Source of the DNA: Oscillospiraceae bacterium
GTDB lineage: Bacteria; Bacillota; Clostridia; Oscillospirales; Oscillospiraceae
Direction of reading: 5' to 3'
NCBI GenBank assembly: GCA_015068245.1
Contig: SVKU01000020.1
Span: 1-40,090, forward strand
DNA length: 40,090 nucleotides
Below, piece after piece: positions 14,523 to 23,553 of this stretch; within the stretch, counting starts at the first letter, position 1, and each line of letters begins with the position of its first letter. Under the pieces are notes generated by a model that was not told where the DNA came from, searched no databases, and saw only the letters and a program-made list of their open reading frames with translations. Position numbers and translations under genes: made by a program.

Positions 14523-15941
14523 ATGACCGGTTCACAAAACTTTTGGAACATTGAAGTCTGGTCATTCGTCGTTGTTCTTGCTGTTCTGTTTGGTTCTCTG
14601 ATGCTGGCAAACGCTTTGCGTCGTCAGATCGGGTTCCTGCGAAAATCCCTCATACCAAGTTCTGTTCTGGCAGGCTTTATTGTGCTTTTTGTAGATTGGA
14701 TATATAAAGCCATTGTCGGCCAGTCCATGTTCAATCTGCTGACTCTTGAAGCCCTGACCTATCACGGTCTTGGTCTTGGTGTTGTTGCCATGAGCCTGCG
14801 TTCAACCGAAAAACTCGCCGGCAAAAAAGGCGATGTACTAAACACCGGTCTTACAACGGTAACCTCATACATGGTTCAGGCCATTGTGGGTATCATTATT
14901 TCGCTGGCTCTGTTTTATGCCATCGGCAGTTTTGCCGCCGCAGGTATCCTGCTGCCCATGGGCTTTGGTCAGGGTCCCGGTCAGGCATATAACTGGGGCC
15001 ACATCTACGAAACCTATACCCAGTATCCTGCCTTTGAAAACGGCACCAGTTTCGGTCTGTCCGTAGCTGCTCTCGGTTTCATTGCCGCCAGTGCAGGCGG
15101 TGTGCTTCACCTTAACCGTATGCGCAAACAGGGCAAGATCGATCCGTCCATCATAAATGCCGACGAGATGGAAGACCTTTCCGCCGAATCTATCACCGAA
15201 AAGGGCGAAATTCCTCTTTCCGAATCGCTGGACAAGCTGACAGCCCAGTTTGGTCTTATCTTCATTGCATATGGTCTTGCCTTTGCAGCCATGTGGTATA
15301 TGACCAAAGGCTTCGACGCTCTCGGCGGTTTCTTCGAAAACACCGTTAAGCCGCTTATCTGGGGCTTCAACTTCCTGTTTGGTCTGCTGGGAGCCATGCT
15401 TGTCAAGGTTGTGTTGAAAGCCTTGAAAAAATCCGGCGTTGCCAAGCGTCAGTACACCAACAACTTCCTGCTCAACCGTATATCCGGCCTGATGTTCGAC
15501 ATTATGGTGGTGGCGTCCATCGCCGCTATCGACCTGTCTGCTTTCAAGCACACCGAATTCATCGTTCCGCTGCTGCTTATCTGCGGCACAGGCGCTGTTG
15601 CCACCTATTTTTACATACGCTTTGTTTGCAAAAAGCTGTTCAAGGACTACGAAAACGAGGAGTTTCTGGCAATGTACGGCATGCTTACCGGCACTGCCAG
15701 CACAGGACTTATACTGCTGAGAGAGATCGATCCTCTTTACGAAACTCCCGCTGCCTCCAACCTGATATATCAGAACCTTTGGGCAATCGTTTTCGGTTTC
15801 CCCATACTGCTGCTTATGGGCTTTGTTGCCCGCAGCCTTACCTGGACATGGCTGACCCTCGTCATCCTCATCGTACTTATGGCGATACTGACCGTGGTTC
15901 TGTTCAGATCGTACATATTCAGAAAAAAAGACCGTAAATAG
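14523..15941 (+). CDS. gltS: Sodium/glutamate symporter (GltS/ESS family)
   Basis: An inner-membrane carrier of 472 aa with about ten to twelve transmembrane helices in two inverted halves. The family marks are a glycine-rich re-entrant loop GFGQGPGQAYNWG (about 149-161) in the first half and GMLTGTASTGLILLREIDP (about 391-409) in the second. The central cytoplasmic loop (about 200-230) is Glu-rich. It is longer than E. coli GltS (401 aa), as is common for clostridial relatives. AAGGAGG lies 7 nt before ATG 14523; an earlier frame start reads through that site. It is likely co-transcribed with the MarR gene. Together with the Na+-pumping decarboxylase on the other side it suggests Na+-driven amino-acid uptake; other dicarboxylates remain possible cargo. 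Confidence 0.85.
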   Translation: MTGSQNFWNIEVWSFVVVLAVLFGSLMLANALRRQIGFLRKSLIPSSVLAGFIVLFVDWIYKAIVGQSMFNLLTLEALTYHGLGLGVVAMSLRSTEKLAGKKGDVLNTGLTTVTSYMVQAIVGIIISLALFYAIGSFAAAGILLPMGFGQGPGQAYNWGHIYETYTQYPAFENGTSFGLSVAALGFIAASAGGVLHLNRMRKQGKIDPSIINADEMEDLSAESITEKGEIPLSESLDKLTAQFGLIFIAYGLAFAAMWYMTKGFDALGGFFENTVKPLIWGFNFLFGLLGAMLVKVVLKALKKSGVAKRQYTNNFLLNRISGLMFDIMVVASIAAIDLSAFKHTEFIVPLLLICGTGAVATYFYIRFVCKKLFKDYENEEFLAMYGMLTGTASTGLILLREIDPLYETPAASNLIYQNLWAIVFGFPILLLMGFVARSLTWTWLTLVILIVLMAILTVVLFRSYIFRKKDRK

Positions 15942-15947
15942 GAAGAA

Positions 15948-15964
15948 GATTTGCTCTGCAAATC
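15948..15964. repeat. Triplet-loop hairpin after gltS
   Basis: GATTTGC-tct-GCAAATC immediately after the gltS stop. It has the same style as the AGATTTGC-ttc-GCAAATCT hairpin in the 4171-4519 array. Confidence 0.6.
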
Positions 15965-15990
15965 CCAACGTGTCAAAGAAAACAAAACCT

Positions 15991-16091
15991 GTCATTGCGA
16001 GCCATCGAAGATGGCGTGGCAATCCGTTCATACTTTTACCTTTCCGGCGGGAGAGTACGGATTGCCACGTCGCTTCGCTCCTCGCAATGAC
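15991..16091. repeat. Inverted-repeat element of the GTCATTGCGAG type
   Basis: It begins GTCATTGCGAG and ends CTCGCAATGAC, with a second paired block (GTGGCAATCCGT and ACGGATTGCCAC) inside; about 25 bp of unpaired centre. It is a MITE-like, gene-less copy related to the diverged element at 5476-5614. An outer TGTCAAAGAAA / TTTTTTGACA pair surrounds it. Confidence 0.85.
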
Positions 16092-16118
16092 ATTGACGGT
16101 ACTTTTTTGACAGTCTCT

Positions 16119-16148
16119 AAAGGACGATATCCGAGGATATCGTCCTTT
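16119..16148. terminator. Terminator hairpin shared in sequence with the 4171-4519 array
   Basis: AAAGGACGATATCC, loop GA, GGATATCGTCCTTT, then TTCC. The stem is the same as at 4341-4372, so this terminator module has been copied. It would end gltS transcription before recJ. Confidence 0.8.
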
Positions 16149-16240
16149 TCCTATACATTATTATATTATTCTTGCTATTATACACAAAACTTGATATAAT
16201 AATTTGATAATAAAAATGTAGTGATTATGGAAGTGTAATT

Positions 16241-18310
16241 TTGAAATACGACAATTGGATAGTAGCGGGATACGACGAAAGAAGATACGACGAAATGCTT
16301 CGGTCGGGCGTTTCCCCTCTTTTGGCAGCTGTACTGTGCAGCCACGGAGTGGACACGCCGGAAAAGACCCGGGACTTTTTGTCTGATGAGATGAAACTTA
16401 ATGACCCGCTGATGCTGACCGATATGGACAAAGCGGCAGCAAGAGTAAAACAGGCGATTGCAGACGGTGAATACATTGTCGTTTACGGAGACTATGATGT
16501 GGACGGCATAACCGCCACCTGTCTGCTTACTGATTTTCTTCAAAAACAAGGCGCAAAATGCGGCCATTATATTCCCGGCAGAATAGAGGAAGGCTATGGG
16601 CTGAACACCCTGGCTATCGACAGCCTTTATCAGGACGGAGTCAGCCTTATCATAACGGTGGACTGCGGCATAACAGCCGTCGAGGAAACTGCCTATGCCT
16701 CAAATTTGGGTATCGACCTTGTTATAACCGATCACCATGAATGCAAAGATGACCTGCCCGATGCAGTAGCCGTGGTGAACCCCCACAGAAGCGGCAGCAA
16801 GTATCCTTTTGAGTCCCTTGCCGGTGTTGGCGTGGCTTTCAAGCTGGCCTGTGCCATCGCCGGACCCGAAAGGCTGAGCGAACTGGTAGACGAGTACTGC
16901 GATCTTGTATGCCTTGGCACCGTAGCAGACGTTATGCCTCTGCTGGACGAAAACCGTTTTCTTGTAAAACGGGGCATCACATCTTTGCAGAATTCCAAAC
17001 GCCCCGGAGTCAGAATGCTGATAAAGGAAGCCAACGTAGACAGCAAGACCCTGTCCGTTTCCTCTGTGGGCTTTACGCTGGCACCCAGAATCAACGCAGC
17101 GGGCAGAATGGGTCAGATAGAACTGGCAACAGGGCTGTTCTTTTCGGAAACCGACGAAGAAGCGGCCAACTATGCCGCAGCCCTTTGTGCTCTGAACAGG
17201 CAGCGTCAGGAAGTGGAAGCTTCCATCTACAAAACAGCGGTGACACAGCTTGCCAAAAATCCTCCGGGAGCAGCCATTGTTCTGGCTGACGAAAGCTGGC
17301 ATCAGGGTGTTGTGGGTATAGTGGCGTCCCGACTGGCAGAGGAGTATCGCTGCCCCACATTTTTGATTTGCCTCGACGGGGAAAAGGGCAAAGCCAGCTC
17401 CCGCAGCTTCGGCGGATTCAACCTTTTTTCCGCACTGGAGCAGTGCGACAGGCTGCTGAGCAATTACGGCGGACATGAACTGGCTGCCGGATTCACCATA
17501 GAAAAAGGCTGCATCGATGCTTTCAGAGAAAAAGTGTGCGGCATTGCGGAAGAATTTTTCCGTGGAGGCTCCGGTCAGCATAGTCTGAATCTGGACTTTG
17601 AACTGCGTGACCCTTCCCTGCTTACCTTAAGCAATATTTCCGAGCTGGACAAGCTGGAACCCTGCGGCTGCGGAAGCCCCAAGCCCCTGCTGTATATGAA
17701 AGACCTCCATGTGGACAATCTTATGGAAGTTGGCGGAGGCAGGCATCTGAAGCTGAGGCTCATCAAAGGCACAAAGGTGCTGAACGCTATTTTCTTCTCT
17801 GTCAACGCCGAAAAGGCGGGGATTGCTGAGGGCGACATGGTAGATGTAGCTTTCTGCCCCCAGATAAACGAGTATCGCGGCACCCGCTCCGTCCAGCTGC
17901 TGCTGACAGATATTCGCTGCGATGAGAAAACAAGAGAGGCCTTTGGCCGGCAGGCAGAGCTGTATGGCAGATTTGAAGCCGGTGAACTCAGCCCCCGGGA
18001 CGCGGAACTGCTGCTGCCGGTGAGAGACGATTTTGTTGCGCTGTGGCGATATATGAAAAGCCGCTGCGAAAGAAACTCTCTGTCTGACGATTGGAGCAAT
18101 CTGGCACGAAAGGTCAGCCGCTACTGCGGGCGGGATATTCCTGCTGCACGTTTGCGGGTGTGTCTGGACGTGTTTGACGAGCATAAACTAATAAAGCTCG
18201 CCATAAATCGCCACAATATAAAGATAAGAATAACCAGCAACGGCGAAAAGATCGATCTTGGCAATTCTGTCCTGCTGGCAAAGCTGAAACAGTTAACAGT
18301 TAACAATTAA
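16241..18310 (+). CDS. recJ: Single-stranded-DNA-specific exonuclease RecJ
   Basis: A 5'-3' single-strand DNA exonuclease for recombination and repair; 689 aa. The DHH core shows GDYDVDG (83-89), TVDCGIT (139-145) and DHH (164-166), the Mn2+-binding residues. The DHHA1 domain follows, with SSRSFGGFNLFSALEQC and NYGGHELAAGF near 385-415, then an OB-fold region and a C-terminal domain found in Firmicutes RecJ. The start is TTG at 16241, with only a weak GGAAG 7 nt upstream; no ATG is available in frame before residue 19, so the start is the weakest part of the call. The C-terminus (QLTVNN) and stop codon are encoded inside a heptamer repeat (18290-18317). Gene order recJ-rel-dtd is conserved in Firmicutes, with apt missing here. 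Confidence 0.94.
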   Translation: MKYDNWIVAGYDERRYDEMLRSGVSPLLAAVLCSHGVDTPEKTRDFLSDEMKLNDPLMLTDMDKAAARVKQAIADGEYIVVYGDYDVDGITATCLLTDFLQKQGAKCGHYIPGRIEEGYGLNTLAIDSLYQDGVSLIITVDCGITAVEETAYASNLGIDLVITDHHECKDDLPDAVAVVNPHRSGSKYPFESLAGVGVAFKLACAIAGPERLSELVDEYCDLVCLGTVADVMPLLDENRFLVKRGITSLQNSKRPGVRMLIKEANVDSKTLSVSSVGFTLAPRINAAGRMGQIELATGLFFSETDEEAANYAAALCALNRQRQEVEASIYKTAVTQLAKNPPGAAIVLADESWHQGVVGIVASRLAEEYRCPTFLICLDGEKGKASSRSFGGFNLFSALEQCDRLLSNYGGHELAAGFTIEKGCIDAFREKVCGIAEEFFRGGSGQHSLNLDFELRDPSLLTLSNISELDKLEPCGCGSPKPLLYMKDLHVDNLMEVGGGRHLKLRLIKGTKVLNAIFFSVNAEKAGIAEGDMVDVAFCPQINEYRGTRSVQLLLTDIRCDEKTREAFGRQAELYGRFEAGELSPRDAELLLPVRDDFVALWRYMKSRCERNSLSDDWSNLARKVSRYCGRDIPAARLRVCLDVFDEHKLIKLAINRHNIKIRITSNGEKIDLGNSVLLAKLKQLTVNN

Positions 18311-18381
18311 CAGTTATGGTGTTTTCAAATCAGCGATTTGAAAACTCATCACTTATTAACTATTCACCATTAACTACTAAT
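18290..18381. repeat. Heptamer arm pair around a hairpin, between recJ and rel
   Basis: The left arm CAGTTAA, CAGTTAA, CAATTAA, CAGTTAT (18290-18317) contains the recJ stop codon. A hairpin TTTTCAAATC-agc-GATTTGAAAA (18322-18344) is central and may terminate transcription. The right arm (about 18352-18381) reads on the minus strand AGTTAAT, GGTGAAT, AGTTAAT in 7-bp register. A similar hairpin recurs at 21404-21422. Confidence 0.75.
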
Positions 18382-18403
18382 TCAAATGAAAGGGAGTGAA
18401 TAT

Positions 18404-20593
18404 ATGGAAAACGCAGCTGTATGCATAAACGTAATGATGGAAAACATTCGCAAAAACAGCCCCAGCGCCGATATGGAACGCATCAGGAAAGCGGTTGAAT
18501 ACGCCGATGCCATGCACAACGGTCAGCTCAGAAAAGACGGATCGCCATATATAACTCACCCTATCCATGTTGCGGAGATAATCTCCGAAATAGGACTGGA
18601 CACCGATTCCATAGTAGCAGCATTGCTGCACGACTGCATAGAGGACACCGCCTCCACCTTTGACGATGTTGCAAAACTGTTCAGCCGTCCCGTGGCAGAG
18701 CTGGTGGAAGGCGTTACAAAGCTGACAAGAGTGAATTACACCTCTCAGGAAGAGGAGCAGATGGAAAATCTGCGCAAGATGTTCATGGCCATGGCCAAGG
18801 ACATCAGAGTTATCCTGATCAAAATTGCCGACCGGCTCCACAATATGCGTACCATGGACTATCAGTCCGAGGTGAAGCAGAAAGAAAAATCTCTCGAAAC
18901 CATGGAGATCTATGCTCCGCTGGCTCACCGCCTTGGCATGCAGAAGATAAAATGGGAGCTGGAAGACCGTTCCCTCATGTACCTTGACCCCATCGGTTAT
19001 AAGGAGATAACCGAATACCTGCAGGATAGAAAGCAGACCCATGAGCAATTCATGGCAAATATCCAAAGCATAATCGGTCAGCGTCTTGCGGAATACGGTA
19101 TTCAGGCTCAGGTCTATGGACGTATCAAGCACATTTACAGCATTTACCGAAAGATGTATTCCCAAAACAAGGGACTGGACGAGGTGTACGACCTGTGTGC
19201 GTTCCGTGTTATAGTGGACGATATTCCCAACTGCTACAATGTTCTCGGTCATATCCACGATCTGTTCCGCCTTGTGCCGGGAAGATTCAAGGACTATATC
19301 TCAACTCCCAAACCCAATATGTATCAGAGCCTTCACACCACCGTTATCGGCAACGAGGGTATTCCTTTCGAGGTGCAGATACGCACCCAGGACATGCACA
19401 ACACCGCCGAATACGGCATCGCTGCCCACTGGAAATACAAAGAAGGTATTTCCGGCAACCTGGGCGGCGAGGAAAAGCTGGAATGGATACGCCGCCTGCT
19501 GGAAGGTCAGGAAGACGCTGATCCGGAAGATTATATCCATTCTCTCAAGGTTGATATGTTCGACGACGAGGTTTTCGTCTTCACTCCCAGAGGTGAGGTC
19601 ATCAACCTGCCCAACGGCTCCACCCCAATCGACTTTGCTTACGCTATCCATTCCGAAGTTGGCAACCATATGATATCCGCCAACGTCAACAACCGCATCG
19701 TTCCCTTTGACCATGTGCTGCAAAACGGCGATATCGTTGAGGTCACCACCTCCAAGTCCTCCAAGGGTCCCAGCCGCGACTGGCAGAAGATCTGCAAGAG
19801 CAACCAGGCCAAAAACAAGATCAAACAGTGGTTCAAACGAGAAAAACGCGAAGAAAACGTGGCTCAGGGCAAAGCCGCCTTTGAGGCAGAGCTGAAACGT
19901 GCCGGCATAGCACCCGCTTCCCTGACTTCCGACGATGTTCTTCCCCACATTCTGAAAAAAGTTTCTTTTGGCTCGCTGGACGATATGTACGCCGCCATCG
20001 GCTACGGCGGACTTACCACAATGAAAGCGGTAAACCGTGTCCGTGACGAGCTTATCCGCATCAATAAGCTGCAGCAGGCCAAAGAGGGCGAAAAGGCTCC
20101 TGCCAAGCTCATTTCCCAGCCCAAGAAAGCCAAGAACGAAAAGGGCATCATCGTCGAAGGGCTGGACAACTGCCTTATCAAGTTTGCCCGCTGCTGCACT
20201 CCCGTACCCGGCGACCCGGTGGTGGGCTTCATCACCAGAGGTTACGGCGTTTCCGTCCATCGGCAGGACTGTGCCAATGCCATCGAAGCAAACGATCCCG
20301 AAAAAACAGATCGTTGGGTAAATGTCAGCTGGGCGGAGGACGCAGGCAAAGAAAGCTTTACCACGTCCCTGGAAATCGTGGCTCAGGACAGATCAAACCT
20401 TATTCTCGATGTGGCAACAGCTATCGCCACACTGAAAGTCAAAACGACAGAAATATCCGCAAAATCCATCGCCGGAGGCGGTGCACTTATCCACCTTTCC
20501 ATCGAGGTAAAGAACCTTGAGGAATTGCGCAGCGTCCAGAATCAGCTGGCAAATATCAAGGGCGTAAGCTCGGTCAAGAGAATAAGAGGATGA
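18404..20593 (+). CDS. rel: Bifunctional (p)ppGpp synthetase/hydrolase
   Basis: Makes and degrades the alarmone (p)ppGpp. At 729 aa the domain order is HD hydrolase (HPIHVA near 52, HD at 76-77, then CIEDT), synthetase (GRIKHIYSIYRKM about 239-251, YDLCAFRVIVDD, and RFKDYISTPKPNMYQSLHT about 294-312), TGS (FTPRGEVINLPNGSTPIDFAYAIH, about 385-445), a zinc-finger-like region with FARCCTPVPGDPVVGF near 592, and a C-terminal ACT domain. RFKD is the RxKD motif of bifunctional Rel enzymes rather than the acidic motif of RelA. Intact hydrolase residues agree. GGGAG lies 7 nt before ATG 18404. dtd follows, as in other Firmicutes, but is separated here by an inserted repeat element. Confidence 0.95.
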   Translation: MENAAVCINVMMENIRKNSPSADMERIRKAVEYADAMHNGQLRKDGSPYITHPIHVAEIISEIGLDTDSIVAALLHDCIEDTASTFDDVAKLFSRPVAELVEGVTKLTRVNYTSQEEEQMENLRKMFMAMAKDIRVILIKIADRLHNMRTMDYQSEVKQKEKSLETMEIYAPLAHRLGMQKIKWELEDRSLMYLDPIGYKEITEYLQDRKQTHEQFMANIQSIIGQRLAEYGIQAQVYGRIKHIYSIYRKMYSQNKGLDEVYDLCAFRVIVDDIPNCYNVLGHIHDLFRLVPGRFKDYISTPKPNMYQSLHTTVIGNEGIPFEVQIRTQDMHNTAEYGIAAHWKYKEGISGNLGGEEKLEWIRRLLEGQEDADPEDYIHSLKVDMFDDEVFVFTPRGEVINLPNGSTPIDFAYAIHSEVGNHMISANVNNRIVPFDHVLQNGDIVEVTTSKSSKGPSRDWQKICKSNQAKNKIKQWFKREKREENVAQGKAAFEAELKRAGIAPASLTSDDVLPHILKKVSFGSLDDMYAAIGYGGLTTMKAVNRVRDELIRINKLQQAKEGEKAPAKLISQPKKAKNEKGIIVEGLDNCLIKFARCCTPVPGDPVVGFITRGYGVSVHRQDCANAIEANDPEKTDRWVNVSWAEDAGKESFTTSLEIVAQDRSNLILDVATAIATLKVKTTEISAKSIAGGGALIHLSIEVKNLEELRSVQNQLANIKGVSSVKRIRG

Positions 20594-20656
20594 TGCACCA
20601 ATTTAATCACACATCACGCAAATATTACATGCAGGGAACGAGGAAATGCATAAACA

Positions 20657-20800
20657 GCCTTCCCCTTGAGGGGAAGGTGGCACGGCGAAGCCGTGACGGA
20701 TGAGGTGTGATTGACATGTAATCTGTAAATTAGATAAACATCATGTTATCAGGACACCTCATCCACCGCAAGCGGTCCCCCTTCCCCTCGAGGGGAAGGC
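20657..20800. repeat. Gene-less inverted arm pair of the DUF559-cassette family, between rel and dtd
   Basis: Left arm 20657-20708: GCCTTCCCC-ttga-GGGGAAGG, TGGC, ACGGC-gaa-GCCGT, then GACGGATGAGGTGT. Right arm 20754-20800 is its inverse with hairpin 2 replaced by ACCGC-ttg-CGGT. The AT-rich interior of about 45 bp has no gene. The arm plan equals that of the DUF559 cassette at 28725-29179. Confidence 0.85.
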
Positions 20801-20845
20801 ATTTTCGCACAAGCTGAACCTATTATCAAAAAAGGAAATAAACTT

Positions 20846-21298
20846 ATGAAAGCAGTAGTTACCCGTGTTTCCTCTGCCTCCGTTACCATCGAAGGCAAAG
20901 TAAACGGCAAAATAGATAAAGGCTTCCTTGTCCTGCTGGGCGTTGGCCCGGAGGACGATATGAGGCATGTGGAAAAACTGGCAGACAAAATATGCGGTCT
21001 TCGTGTATTCGAAGATGCCGACGGAAAAATGAACGTCAGCCTCGGCGATGCAGGCGGCAGCATACTGGTAGTATCCAACTTCACCCTCTACGGCAGCTGC
21101 GTCAAGGGACGCAGACCCGACTTTTTCGGAGCAGCAGCTCCCGAAAAGGCGATTCCCCTGTATGAGGCCTTCCTTGCCCGCTGCGAAGCCAACGGGTTCC
21201 CGCCCCAGCACGGCGAATTCGGCGCCCATATGGTGGTCGAAAGCGTCAACGACGGACCTATTACACTGATAATCGATTCCAATGAGCTTATTAAATAA
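20846..21298 (+). CDS. dtd: D-aminoacyl-tRNA deacylase
   Basis: Hydrolyses D-amino acids mischarged on tRNA, in the cytoplasm; 150 aa, the normal length. The two active-site motifs are SNFTLYGSCVKGRRPDF (about 78-94; most homologues read SQFTLYAD) and VNDGPITLIID (about 134-144, the cross-subunit Gly-Pro/NxPxT motif). The Gln-to-Asn change in the first motif is conservative. The start ATG follows AAAGGA by about 9 nt. Position after rel is standard for the family. Confidence 0.94.
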   Translation: MKAVVTRVSSASVTIEGKVNGKIDKGFLVLLGVGPEDDMRHVEKLADKICGLRVFEDADGKMNVSLGDAGGSILVVSNFTLYGSCVKGRRPDFFGAAAPEKAIPLYEAFLARCEANGFPPQHGEFGAHMVVESVNDGPITLIIDSNELIK

Positions 21299-21308
21299 GA
21301 TAACCTCA

Positions 21309-21387
21309 TCGTAGGGCGGGGGCTTGCTCCCGCCGTGAAATAATCCCCGGAGTGCCATAGCGGCGGGAGCAAGCCCCCGCCCTACGA
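21309..21387. repeat. Perfect 27-bp inverted repeat between dtd and the MBL gene
   Basis: The left arm 21309-21335 starts TCGTAGGGCGGGGGC; the right arm 21361-21387 is its exact complement, with 25 bp between them. Each arm folds on itself (GGCGGG..CCCGCC). Perfect identity of both arms suggests recent insertion or conversion. It is gene-less. Confidence 0.88.
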
Positions 21388-21403
21388 CTCTGTTTACTGT
21401 TGC

Positions 21404-21422
21404 TTCAAATCACCGATTTGAA
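21404..21422. repeat. Triplet-loop hairpin TTCAAATC-acc-GATTTGAA
   Basis: A close copy of the hairpin at 18322-18344, about 60 bp before the MBL start, followed by similar TTAATTATTAA-type sequence. Confidence 0.6.
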
Positions 21423-21484
21423 AACTCCTCAACTATTAATTATTAATTTGATTTCCGCCTTCCACCACAGAAAGGAAACGTCCC

Positions 21485-22084
21485 ATGAAAATCTACTCTC
21501 TTCCCGTAAGTGATTACGAGACAAATTGCTATATAGTCGAAGATGAAACAACAAAAAATGCCGTTGTCATCGACCCCGGCGCAGAAGAGGATTTCATTCT
21601 CAGAACACTTAAAGACGAGGGTCTGACAGCAAAGCTCATTCTGCTGACCCACGGTCACTTCGACCATACCGGTGCTGTCCGTCCTCTCCACGAGGCCACC
21701 GGCGCTCCCGTCTGGATACACGAAAAAGACGTGGCCGACAACCTTTCCGGCACATCTCTCAAAGACATCGCCAACTTCTATGACGAGGGCGACACCGTTA
21801 CTATGGACAGCCTGACCTTCAAGGTAATGAACACTCCCGGTCACACTCCCGGTTCCTGTGTCCTGCTGTGCGACAACGTGATGTTCGCCGGCGATACCCT
21901 GTTTGCCGGTTCCTGCGGACGTACCGACTTTCCCGGCGGCAGCTGGCAGCAGATGTGCGCATCTCTGAAACGCCTTGCGGAAATGGAAGGCGACTGGCGT
22001 GTTCTGCCCGGTCATATGAACGCCACTTCCCTGTCCCGTGAACGAATGATCAACCCCTTCATGATCGAAGCTCTGAACCAATGA
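21485..22084 (+). CDS. MBL-fold metallohydrolase (glyoxalase II-like)
   Basis: A 199-aa cytoplasmic metallo-beta-lactamase-fold hydrolase. The metal motif is THGHFDHTG (55-63; H56, H58, D60, H61); the further ligands are NTPGHTPGS (about 119-127), FAGDTLF and LPGHM near 177. This set binds two metal ions, as in hydroxyacylglutathione hydrolases and YcbL-like thioesterases. The substrate is not known; bacillithiol or simple thioesters are possible. AAAGGA precedes the ATG by about 8 nt. The stop overlaps the hemZ start (ATGA), so the pair is translationally coupled, an arrangement common in Clostridia. Confidence 0.88.
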   Translation: MKIYSLPVSDYETNCYIVEDETTKNAVVIDPGAEEDFILRTLKDEGLTAKLILLTHGHFDHTGAVRPLHEATGAPVWIHEKDVADNLSGTSLKDIANFYDEGDTVTMDSLTFKVMNTPGHTPGSCVLLCDNVMFAGDTLFAGSCGRTDFPGGSWQQMCASLKRLAEMEGDWRVLPGHMNATSLSRERMINPFMIEALNQ

Positions 22085-23553
22085 AGCTATACCTGAAAGG
22101 TCACGATTACGAATACGCCGCAACCCAGATGCTGCTGGCATTGATGCCGGAAAACAAGCCGGTGCCGGCGCAGAAAGCCCCCCAAAAGGACGAGGACGGA
22201 GCCATATCCGCCCTGTTCCGCGGGCAGAAGCTGTACACCGGAACCTGCCGCCTGACTTTGGACGGCAAAACCGTTACGGCTGCCGCAAGAGCTGCCGCAC
22301 CGGGGGCTGACGCTACCAAAGATGACCGTGTTCGTCTGGAACAGCGGCTTATAAAACAGTCTGTTTTCAAGGCATACTGCACACTGACCGGAAACACTCC
22401 CCCCTGGGGCGCCCTGTCGGGCGTAAGACCCACCAAGCTGGTGACACGGCATATTCTGCAGGAAAACGGCACTGCCAAAAGCGCAGACAAAATGATGCGC
22501 ACCATGTACAGCGTGACGCCAAAACGCAGCCGTCTTTGCGTGGAAGCGGGTATGCACACCGTTGAAGCTGCCCGAAGTCTGAAAGACGATGAGATATCCC
22601 TGTATATCGGCATTCCTTTCTGCCCCACCCGCTGTACTTACTGCTCTTTTGTGAGCCATTCCATCGAGCGTTCCGCAAACCTGTTGGAGCCGTTCCTTGA
22701 GGCGCTCCACCGTGAGCTGGAAGCCGTGGCAGAGGTCATAAAGGATTCGGGCAAGGTTCTGCGAACCATATATATCGGCGGTGGAACCCCCACCACCCTT
22801 AACGCATCTCAGCTGAGAAGCCTTATTGAAAAAACCAAAACGGTTTTTGACCTGTCCCGTCTTACTGAATATACGGTTGAAGCCGGCCGTCCGGACACTA
22901 TAGATGCCGAAAAGCTGCAGACGCTCAAAGAGCTTGGCGTCAGCCGCATAAGCGTCAATCCCCAGACCATGCGGGACGATGTTCTGAAGCTTATGGGCAG
23001 GAACCATACCTGCGCTCAGACTGAAGCCGCCATGGAATTGGCTTTGGCTCAGGGATTTGAAGCCATAAACGCCGACATGATAGCGGGACTTCCCGGCGAC
23101 GATTACCGGGGATTTTGCGATTCGCTGAAAAAGATAATCGCCTACGGTCCCGAGAACATAACCGTCCACACACTGTCCATCAAGCGAGGGTCTGAGCTGA
23201 ACGCCAACGGCGGAACCATACCTTCCGGTGAGGAAGTGGGACGTATGCTGGATTTTGCGGAAGATGCCCTGCGCAGCGCAGGTTACGAGCCCTATTATCT
23301 GTATCGCCAGAAGTATATGTCCGGCAGCTTTGAAAACGTGGGCTGGACAAAGCCCGGTCACGACAATCTGTATAACATCTGTATGATGGAAGAGCTGCAC
23401 ACCGTTATAAGCTGCGGAGGAGCAGGTTCCACCAAGGTTATAACAGCCGACGGCAAACTTGTCCGTCAGACCAATCCAAAATACCCTAAAGAGTATATTA
23501 CCAATATCGACAGGATATTGGACGACAAGAAAAAGATAAATTTGAAAGGATGA
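22081..23553 (+). CDS. hemZ: HemZ-like radical SAM coproporphyrinogen III dehydrogenase
   Basis: A 490-aa radical SAM protein. The iron-sulfur cluster motif is CPTRCTYC (C181, C185, C188), after an N-terminal domain of about 170 residues that includes SGVRPTKL (113-120), a signature of the HemZ branch. The SAM-binding GGGTPTTL lies near 235, and VEAGRPDT follows around 262. HemZ proteins are annotated as oxygen-independent coproporphyrinogen oxidases, but the branch has few tested members, and some HemN/W relatives are haem chaperones or act on other substrates. ATG 22081 overlaps the upstream stop. The dtd-MBL-hemZ neighbourhood is conserved. Confidence 0.9.
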   Translation: MKLYLKGHDYEYAATQMLLALMPENKPVPAQKAPQKDEDGAISALFRGQKLYTGTCRLTLDGKTVTAAARAAAPGADATKDDRVRLEQRLIKQSVFKAYCTLTGNTPPWGALSGVRPTKLVTRHILQENGTAKSADKMMRTMYSVTPKRSRLCVEAGMHTVEAARSLKDDEISLYIGIPFCPTRCTYCSFVSHSIERSANLLEPFLEALHRELEAVAEVIKDSGKVLRTIYIGGGTPTTLNASQLRSLIEKTKTVFDLSRLTEYTVEAGRPDTIDAEKLQTLKELGVSRISVNPQTMRDDVLKLMGRNHTCAQTEAAMELALAQGFEAINADMIAGLPGDDYRGFCDSLKKIIAYGPENITVHTLSIKRGSELNANGGTIPSGEEVGRMLDFAEDALRSAGYEPYYLYRQKYMSGSFENVGWTKPGHDNLYNICMMEELHTVISCGGAGSTKVITADGKLVRQTNPKYPKEYITNIDRILDDKKKINLKG

